NCBI RefSeq assembly: GCF_030864005.1
Contig: NZ_CP132976.1
Span: forward strand, 2,232,001-2,296,000
Source of the DNA: Achromobacter seleniivolatilans
Lineage (GTDB): Bacteria; Pseudomonadota; Gammaproteobacteria; Burkholderiales; Burkholderiaceae_B
Direction: 5' to 3'
DNA: 64,000 nt
Shown: positions 57,668-64,000 of the stretch, in pieces
Layout: each line of letters opens with the position of its first letter
Numbering within the stretch: position 1 is the stretch's first letter
Position numbers and translations under genes: made by a program
The notes under the pieces: model-generated
Database searches by the model: none
Told to the model about the DNA's origin: nothing
What the model saw: only the letters and a program-made list of their open reading frames with translations

Positions 57668-59020
57668 TTACTCCACGAAAAGCAGCGCGGGTTGTTCCAG
57701 CAACGCACGCACCGCCTGAATGAATCGCGCCGCGTCCATGCCGTCCACCACGCGGTGGTCAAAAGACGAGGAAAGATTCATCAGCTTGCGTGCAACCACC
57801 GCGCCGTTGCGGATGGCGGGCCGTTCAACAATGCGGTTCACGCCCACAATGCCGACTTCGGGGTGGTTGATCACCGGAGTGGTGACGATGCCGCCCAAGG
57901 GGCCCAGGCTGGTGATGGTGATGGTGGAACCAGACAGCTCGTCGCGTCCCGCACTGCCGCTACGCACGGCCTGCGCCAGCCGCCCGATTTCGGCGGCAAT
58001 GGACCACAGGTCGCGGGCTTCGGCGTGGCGCAACACCGGCACCATCAGACCGCCATCGCTTTGCGTGGCGATGCCGATATGAACGGCGCCATAGCGCGTC
58101 ACCACACCTGCTTCATCGTCATAGCGAGCGTTGATCTGCGGAAAGTCTCGCAGCGCCACCACCATGGCACGGGCCAACAGCGGCAACAAGGTCAGCTTGC
58201 CGCGCGACTCACCCCATTTCAGGTTCAACTGCACGCGCAGGTCTTCCAATTCAGTCACATCGATTTCCTCGACATAGCTGAAATGCGGAATGCGGCGCTT
58301 GGATTCCGCCATCTTCTGCGCGATCTTCCTGCGCAGACCGATGACAGGCACCGCCTCTTCATCGTTGCGTTCGGCATAGGCCGAAGCGGCGCGCGCGCTG
58401 CTTCCCGAACCCTGCGATTGCAAGTACGCGTCCAGATCCTCATGCATGACGCGGCCGGCTGGCCCGCTGCCCTGCACATAACGCAGCTCTACGCCCAAAT
58501 CCCAGGCGCGCTTGCGCACGGCCGGAGACGCGAGCGGCTTGTCACCCGGTTGACGCGCTACGACCGGTGCTGACGGCGCAGAGCGCGCAGCCGGTGCTTT
58601 AGCGGGCGCAGGCGACGGCGATGCCATGGATGCCGCAATTTGCCCGCCAACGCCACCGGCCGATGCAGACTGGCCTGCGGCGGCTTTGGGCGCTACGGCG
58701 GGTTCGGAAGCCGCCGGGGCGGAGGGCTTCTGTGCCGCGGCAGGCGCCGCGCCAGCCCCGGCCTTCAGATTGCCTTCGCCTTCCACTTCCAGGCGTATCA
58801 GTTCACCGCCCACGGCCATGACCTGGCCCACATCGCCGCCCAGCGCAATTACCTTGCCAACGACCGGCGACGGAATTTCTACCGTAGCCTTGTCGGTCAT
58901 GACGTCCGCCAGCGGCTGGTCTTCGGCGACGGTGTCGCCCACCTTGACGTGCCAGCCTACGAGTTCAACTTCTGCAATGCCTTCGCCGATGTCCGGCATC
59001 TTGATGACATGAATGCCCAT
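57668..59020 (-). CDS. bkdB: Branched-chain keto acid dehydrogenase E2 (dihydrolipoyl acyltransferase)
   Basis: A 450-residue E2 with one lipoyl domain (about 1-80; [15 protein letters not shown], lipoyl Lys in TDKAT), an Ala/Pro-rich linker, a peripheral-subunit-binding domain (about 170-205; [34 protein letters not shown]) and the acyltransferase core with [15 protein letters not shown] (catalytic His and Asp). The start at 59020 begins [19 protein letters not shown]; the frame's further upstream part overlaps E1b. It transfers isobutyryl-type groups to CoA. Confidence 0.94.
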   Translation of the reverse strand: MGIHVIKMPDIGEGIAEVELVGWHVKVGDTVAEDQPLADVMTDKATVEIPSPVVGKVIALGGDVGQVMAVGGELIRLEVEGEGNLKAGAGAAPAAAQKPSAPAASEPAVAPKAAAGQSASAGGVGGQIAASMASPSPAPAKAPAARSAPSAPVVARQPGDKPLASPAVRKRAWDLGVELRYVQGSGPAGRVMHEDLDAYLQSQGSGSSARAASAYAERNDEEAVPVIGLRRKIAQKMAESKRRIPHFSYVEEIDVTELEDLRVQLNLKWGESRGKLTLLPLLARAMVVALRDFPQINARYDDEAGVVTRYGAVHIGIATQSDGGLMVPVLRHAEARDLWSIAAEIGRLAQAVRSGSAGRDELSGSTITITSLGPLGGIVTTPVINHPEVGIVGVNRIVERPAIRNGAVVARKLMNLSSSFDHRVVDGMDAARFIQAVRALLEQPALLFVE

Positions 59021-59021
59021 C

Positions 59022-60065
59022 TCAAACCTCCATCGCGCGTTTGAACGCTTCGCCAACCCGGCGCGGGCCGGGGAAGTACGCCCATTCCTGCGCGTGCGGA
59101 TAGGGAGTGTCCCAACCGGTCACGCGCTCAACAGGCGCCTCCAGGTGATGGAAGCAGTGCTCTTGCACCAGGGCAATCAGCTCGGCGCCATAACCGCAGG
59201 TACGTGTGGCTTCGTGCACCACCACGCAGCGGCCGGTCTTTTTCACCGAGTTCACGATGGTTTCCAGATCCAGCGGCCACAGGCTGCGCAGGTCTATGAC
59301 TTCGGCATCGATGCCGGTTTCTTCGGCGGCGGTCAACGAGACATACACGGTGGTGCCATAGGTCAGCACGGTCAGCGCATTGCCCGGCCGCACAATGGCG
59401 GCCGTATCCAGCGGCACGGTGTAATACCCCGTGGGCACCACACTGCCGGGGCGTCCCGTCCATGGCGTCACCGGACGGTCATGGTGGCCGTCGAACGGGC
59501 CGTTATATAGCCGCTTGGGTTCCAGGAAAATAACCGGATCATCGTTCTCGATGGACGCGATCAACAAGCCTTTGGCGTCATACGGATTGGACGGCATCAC
59601 CGTGCGCAAACCGCAAACCTGCGTGAACATCGCCTCGGGACTCTGGCTGTGCGTCTGCCCGCCATAGATACCGCCGCCGCAAGGCATGCGGATGGTCATC
59701 GGCGCAATGAATTCGCCTACCGAGCGGTAGCGCAGGCGCGCGGCTTCAGACACGATCTGGTCCGAGGCCGGATAGAAGTAATCGGCAAACTGGATCTCGC
59801 ACACGGGCCGCAAGCCGTAGGCGCCCATGCCTACCGCGACGCCCACGATGCCGCCTTCGGAAATCGGCGTGTCGAACACGCGCGAGCTGCCGTATTTTGT
59901 CTGCAAGCCCTCGGTGCAGCGGAACACGCCGCCAAAATATCCGACGTCTTGCCCGAACACCACGACGTTGTTGTCACGTTCCAGCATCACATCCATGGCC
60001 GAACGCAATGCCTGGATCATGGTCATCGGCGCAGAGGCCGGACCAGCGTTGTTATCGATTGCCAT
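59022..60065 (-). CDS. bkdA2: Branched-chain keto acid dehydrogenase E1 beta
   Basis: A 347-residue E1 beta subunit with the transketolase pyrimidine domain (VVVFGQDVGYFGGVFRCTEGLQTKYG, DTPISEGGIVGVAVGMGAYGLRPVCEIQFADYFYPA) and C-terminal domain (IDLRSLWPLDLETIVNSVKKTGRCVVVHEATRTCGYGAEL). It pairs with E1 alpha to decarboxylate keto acids of Val, Leu and Ile. It lies two bases after E1a and one base before E2. Confidence 0.94.
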   Translation of the reverse strand: MAIDNNAGPASAPMTMIQALRSAMDVMLERDNNVVVFGQDVGYFGGVFRCTEGLQTKYGSSRVFDTPISEGGIVGVAVGMGAYGLRPVCEIQFADYFYPASDQIVSEAARLRYRSVGEFIAPMTIRMPCGGGIYGGQTHSQSPEAMFTQVCGLRTVMPSNPYDAKGLLIASIENDDPVIFLEPKRLYNGPFDGHHDRPVTPWTGRPGSVVPTGYYTVPLDTAAIVRPGNALTVLTYGTTVYVSLTAAEETGIDAEVIDLRSLWPLDLETIVNSVKKTGRCVVVHEATRTCGYGAELIALVQEHCFHHLEAPVERVTGWDTPYPHAQEWAYFPGPRRVGEAFKRAMEV

Positions 60066-60067
60066 GA

Positions 60068-61324
<1,257 letters not shown>

Positions 61325-61485
61325 TCACGCGTTTTTTTCCTACCAAGACATTGCCAAAGGCGTGTGACCTCAAGCGCTGCCATCGTCGGCCCGCGCATAG
61401 GGATATATATGCGTGGCCGTTGACGAATTTAGCACAGGGGACGGGTCGTGGAGACAGGCAAATCAGGGTTCGGGTGCGGGCTTGT

Positions 61486-62079
61486 TCAGACCGGCCCAGT
61501 CCACTCCGTCACAAAGTCGGAGAAGTTGGGCCGGTTGGCCGGCGGCACCGCGCAAGCAGGTGTGCCCACGGCCAGGAAGCCCAGGAAACGGTAGTCCAGC
61601 GAATCCAGGCCCAGCGCATTTTGCACGTCTTCGACGTAGGTGCCCATGCCCGTGCTCCAGAACGCGCCGTAGCCCAGCATATGCACGGCGTTCAGGATGT
61701 TCATCGTGGCGCAGCCGGCCGCCAGCAGTTGTTCCTGTTCAGGAATCTTCGTGTTGTCATGCGCAATCTTCTGCGCCAGACCGATGAACAAAGGCACCGC
61801 CGACATCCATTCACGCACCGACTTTTCTTTCTCGGGCGTCATGCGCGGATCACCGCTGCGCTTGACGGCTTCCAGCGCCACGTCGGCCAGCTTTCCGATA
61901 GCCTCGCCCTGGATCACAACAAACCGCCAGGGTCGCAAGGCGCCATGATCAGGCGCCGACATGGCGGCTTGCAGAATCTGTTCAAGCTCGTCGGGCTTGG
62001 GCGCGGGCGCGCGCAGAAACTTGACGGAGCGGCGTGTGGCCAGGGCGTGCAACGGGGTAGCAGTGGTGGATACGGTCAT
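61486..62079 (-). CDS. Nitroreductase-family FMN oxidoreductase (YdjA-like)
   Basis: A 197-residue protein with the family core: FMN-binding LATRRSVKFLRAPAPKPDELEQILQAAMSAPDHGALRPWRFVVIQG, and GYGAFWSTG towards the C-terminus. The length and the short helical insert match YdjA-type minimal nitroreductases. It reduces nitro or related compounds with NAD(P)H; the natural substrate is unknown. It stands alone between the bkd operon and the cadmium locus. Confidence 0.88.
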   Translation of the reverse strand: MTVSTTATPLHALATRRSVKFLRAPAPKPDELEQILQAAMSAPDHGALRPWRFVVIQGEAIGKLADVALEAVKRSGDPRMTPEKEKSVREWMSAVPLFIGLAQKIAHDNTKIPEQEQLLAAGCATMNILNAVHMLGYGAFWSTGMGTYVEDVQNALGLDSLDYRFLGFLAVGTPACAVPPANRPNFSDFVTEWTGPV

Positions 62080-62191
62080 TGAGTCGGGCGCAAATGGGAA
62101 AGAAACAGATTCTCATATTAAGCGATTGCCGCAGCCGGGGCCTGTATCCCCCGCCCTGCAGCAAGGGCATCCATACCTGGTCTGACGCTGT

Positions 62192-62626
62192 TCAGCCCAG
62201 GTGCGTGTGCCGTTCCTGGCGTTCTTCGACCTGCATTTCGCTCAGGCCATGCAGGATGCCGCAGTTTTCTGCGTCGGGGTGCGCAGACAGGCAGCGCTGA
62301 CGCAGCTCGGTCAACTGGGTCTTCAATTGCGTCAATTCCGCGATGCGCTCATCCACGTGTGAGATGTGCTCGTCGAACAATTCATTAATGGGGCCGCAAC
62401 CAGATTGATGATTGTCGGCAAGAGAAAGAATGGCGCGGATTTCGTCCTGCGTCATATCGAGCGCGCGGCAGTTTCGTATTAGCCGCAGACGTTCCAGATG
62501 GGATTGCCCATAACTGCGGTAATTGTTCAAACCCCGGTCCGGGGCGGGCAACAGCCCTTCTTTCTCGTAGTACCTCACGGTTTCGACCGTGGTACCGGCC
62601 GCCGTGGCCAATTCGCCAATACGCAT
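62192..62626 (-). CDS. cadR: CadR/PbrR-type MerR regulator (Cd/Pb responsive)
   Basis: A 144-residue MerR protein with winged HTH (MRIGELATAAGTTVETVRYYEKEGLLPAPDR) and a dimerisation helix. The metal-site cysteines are at 77 (QSGCGP), 112 and 122, as in CadR, and the tail ends with a His-bearing HTHLG. It is divergent from the P-type ATPase gene and should twist its promoter into activity when Cd or Pb binds. Confidence 0.9.
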   Translation of the reverse strand: MRIGELATAAGTTVETVRYYEKEGLLPAPDRGLNNYRSYGQSHLERLRLIRNCRALDMTQDEIRAILSLADNHQSGCGPINELFDEHISHVDERIAELTQLKTQLTELRQRCLSAHPDAENCGILHGLSEMQVEERQERHTHLG

Positions 62627-62666
62627 TGCTGCCTCCTGGATCGCATCCGATTGATTTAGGGGGTTG

Positions 62667-62695
62667 ACCCTATAGTAACTCCAAGGTGTGGAATA
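62667..62695 (+). promoter_or_regulatory. MerR-type operator and promoter of the P-type ATPase gene
   Basis: TTGACC (62664-62669) is a -35 element; TGGAAT (62689-62694) is a -10 candidate with an over-long 19-base spacer typical of MerR promoters. Between them lies the imperfect dyad ACCCTATAGTAACTCCAAGG (62667-62686), close to known CadR/PbrR operators. The ATPase ATG follows at 62725. Confidence 0.8.
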
Positions 62696-62724
62696 CGGTC
62701 ATAGCTTATTGGGAGGCGATAGAA

Positions 62725-64000
62725 ATGTCTTTACCTACGGTCAAACCACACGAACTTCAACCTTCGGGGCATGGCACTGCCTGCTGCAACGGCGACGGGC
62801 ACGCGCATGACCAAAAGGGAAACGACGCGGCCATGGTCAAACATGACCACGCTGGACATGATCACACTGACCACGGTCAAGGACATGAGCACGCCGACCA
62901 CGACCACGCTGGCCACGATCACGGCCATGACCACGCTCACGATCACGTCAGCGCCAACGGCGACGATCACACTCACAGCCACGCGGCACCGGACGCCGGC
63001 TGCTGCGGCCAAAATCACGACACGCAGAATTTCGCCTTTACTGGCGGCGCTGCCGCCGCAAGCACATTGACAGCCGGCCCGGGCCAGTTGCTGGCGCGCC
63101 TGCGCATCGGTCAGATGGACTGCCCGACCGAAGAAACATTGATCCGTAAAAAGCTCAACGCGCTCGATGGCGTGCATGCACTGGATTTCAACCTGATGCA
63201 GCGCATCTTGACCGTGGTCCACGCCGAAGGCGCGCTGGACCGCATCATTGCGGCCATCAAGTCGCTCGACATGACCCCCGAACCCTTGGCCGACGGCGCG
63301 GCGAACGCGCCCGCCCCCGAGGCCAAGCGCGTGAACTGGTGGCTGATCGGCGGCTCGGGCCTGCTCGCGGCCATGTCGGAGTTCTCGCACTTTGCAGATT
63401 GGCCGCTGGCGATCACTGCGGCGCTGGCTGTCGCCTCCATCCTGGCCTGCGGCCTCACGACGTATCGCAAGGGCTGGATTGCCGTGCGCAACGGCAACCT
63501 CAATATCAACGCGTTGATGAGCATCGCCGTCACGGGCGCCGTAATGATCGGACAGTGGCCCGAGGCCGCCATGGTGATGTTCCTCTTCACCATCGCCGAG
63601 CTGATCGAGGCCCGGTCCCTGGACCGCGCCCGCAACGCTATCCGGGGCTTACTGGACCTGGCGCCCGAAACCGCCACGGTGCGGCAGGCTGACGGCAGCT
63701 GGGCCGAAGTGCCGGCGGCACAACTCCAGGTGGGCGCTATCGTCCGTGTGCGCCCGGGCGAACGCATTGCCGCCGACGGCATCATTGTCAGCGGCAGCTC
63801 AGCGATTGATCAATCGCCCATTACCGGTGAAAGCCTGCCCGTGGAAAAGGCCCAGGACGACCCCGTCTTTGCGGCCACCGTGAACGCGGCGGGTTCGTTC
63901 GAATACCGCGTGACGGCTGCGGCCGGCAACACGACGCTGGCCCGCATCATCCACGCCGTGGAACAGGCGCAAGGCGCTCGCGCGCCCACCCAGCGTTTCA
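62725..64000 (+). CDS. cadA: Cd/Zn/Pb-translocating P1B-type ATPase with His-rich N-terminus, truncated by window edge
   Basis: The first 425 codons are visible. Residues 1-100 hold 23 His and two Cys-Cys pairs (20-21 and 93-94), a metal-binding tail. A heavy-metal-associated domain (about 124-190) follows with MDCPTEE at 131-137. The spans start near residue 206 (WWLIGGSGLLAAMSEF), and the actuator-domain TGES motif is seen in SPITGESLPVEKAQ. The phosphorylation domain lies outside the window. The start ATG at 62725 has GGGAGG about 10 bases upstream. Known role: Cd2+, Zn2+ or Pb2+ export at the inner membrane, induced through CadR. Confidence 0.92.
   Translation, partial: MSLPTVKPHELQPSGHGTACCNGDGHAHDQKGNDAAMVKHDHAGHDHTDHGQGHEHADHDHAGHDHGHDHAHDHVSANGDDHTHSHAAPDAGCCGQNHDTQNFAFTGGAAAASTLTAGPGQLLARLRIGQMDCPTEETLIRKKLNALDGVHALDFNLMQRILTVVHAEGALDRIIAAIKSLDMTPEPLADGAANAPAPEAKRVNWWLIGGSGLLAAMSEFSHFADWPLAITAALAVASILACGLTTYRKGWIAVRNGNLNINALMSIAVTGAVMIGQWPEAAMVMFLFTIAELIEARSLDRARNAIRGLLDLAPETATVRQADGSWAEVPAAQLQVGAIVRVRPGERIAADGIIVSGSSAIDQSPITGESLPVEKAQDDPVFAATVNAAGSFEYRVTAAAGNTTLARIIHAVEQAQGARAPTQRF

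Noticed and set aside
62800..62960. Repeated GACCAC/CATGATCAC units resembling a short repeat array
   Set aside because: They are codons of the His/Asp-rich N-terminus of the P-type ATPase, irregular in spacing, and not a CRISPR array or satellite.

Overview
The window is high-GC, gene-dense chromosomal DNA whose gene content points to a betaproteobacterium of the Alcaligenaceae, most like Achromobacter or Bordetella. The indicators are an RND adaptor with a divergent LysR gene, a gsi-type glutathione importer, a complete set of type II secretion (T2SS) genes, a Pseudomonas-like bkd operon and a FecI/FecR/receptor module. The genus call is inference from content, not from a marker gene. No rRNA, tRNA, CRISPR array or insertion sequence was seen.

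Layout. 1-3.7 kb: end-truncated RND efflux adaptor with divergent LysR regulator, an RluF-type pseudouridine synthase and chorismate lyase UbiC. 3.75-6.6 kb: a small membrane protein, an abnormal tract of about 616 bases containing only four G (4249-4864), and a GAF/PAS/GGDEF diguanylate cyclase. 6.7-8.5 kb: two exported proteins of unknown function. 8.5-11.5 kb: a TetR-SDR-MFS unit with two matching operators. 11.5-12.9 kb: YaeQ and a LysE-type exporter. 12.9-20.9 kb: a glutathione utilisation operon (gamma-glutamyltransferase then GsiB, GsiC, GsiD, GsiA) with a divergent LysR gene. 20.9-25.3 kb: a Tat-exported phospholipase C, a small lipoprotein and a lipoprotein of the phosphodiesterase superfamily. 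25.5-37.9 kb: T2SS genes gspC, gspG-N, gspE-D and gspF, with an SRAP peptidase and a LexA-box-controlled small gene inserted between gspC and gspG.

38-43.6 kb: housekeeping genes (PII protein, NadE, a YbdG-type channel, ArgH with a strong terminator). 43.8-44.9 kb: a lower-GC two-gene unit, a LysM/lytic-transglycosylase-like protein overlapping a small disulfide-rich periplasmic protein, which looks like an antibacterial effector and its immunity protein. 45-49.3 kb: a four-gene tripartite exporter operon. 49.6-53.8 kb: ECF sigma factor, FecR-type anti-sigma factor and TonB-dependent siderophore receptor with Fur-like sites. 54.2-56.2 kb: an exported dikinase-like protein (swivel histidine domain plus ATP-grasp). 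56.3-61.3 kb: the branched-chain keto acid dehydrogenase operon (E1a, E1b, E2, E3). 61.5-64 kb: a nitroreductase, then a CadR-type MerR regulator divergent from a His-rich Cd/Zn P-type ATPase that runs off the right edge.

The genes work together in several modules. PlcN-type phospholipases of pseudomonads use Tat then T2SS, so the phospholipase beside gsp is a plausible substrate. Glutathione would be imported by GsiABCD and cleaved in the cytoplasm by the leaderless GGT. The most unusual items are the G-depleted tract, the effector/immunity-like pair, the signal-peptide-bearing dikinase, and the SOS-box gene inside the gsp locus.
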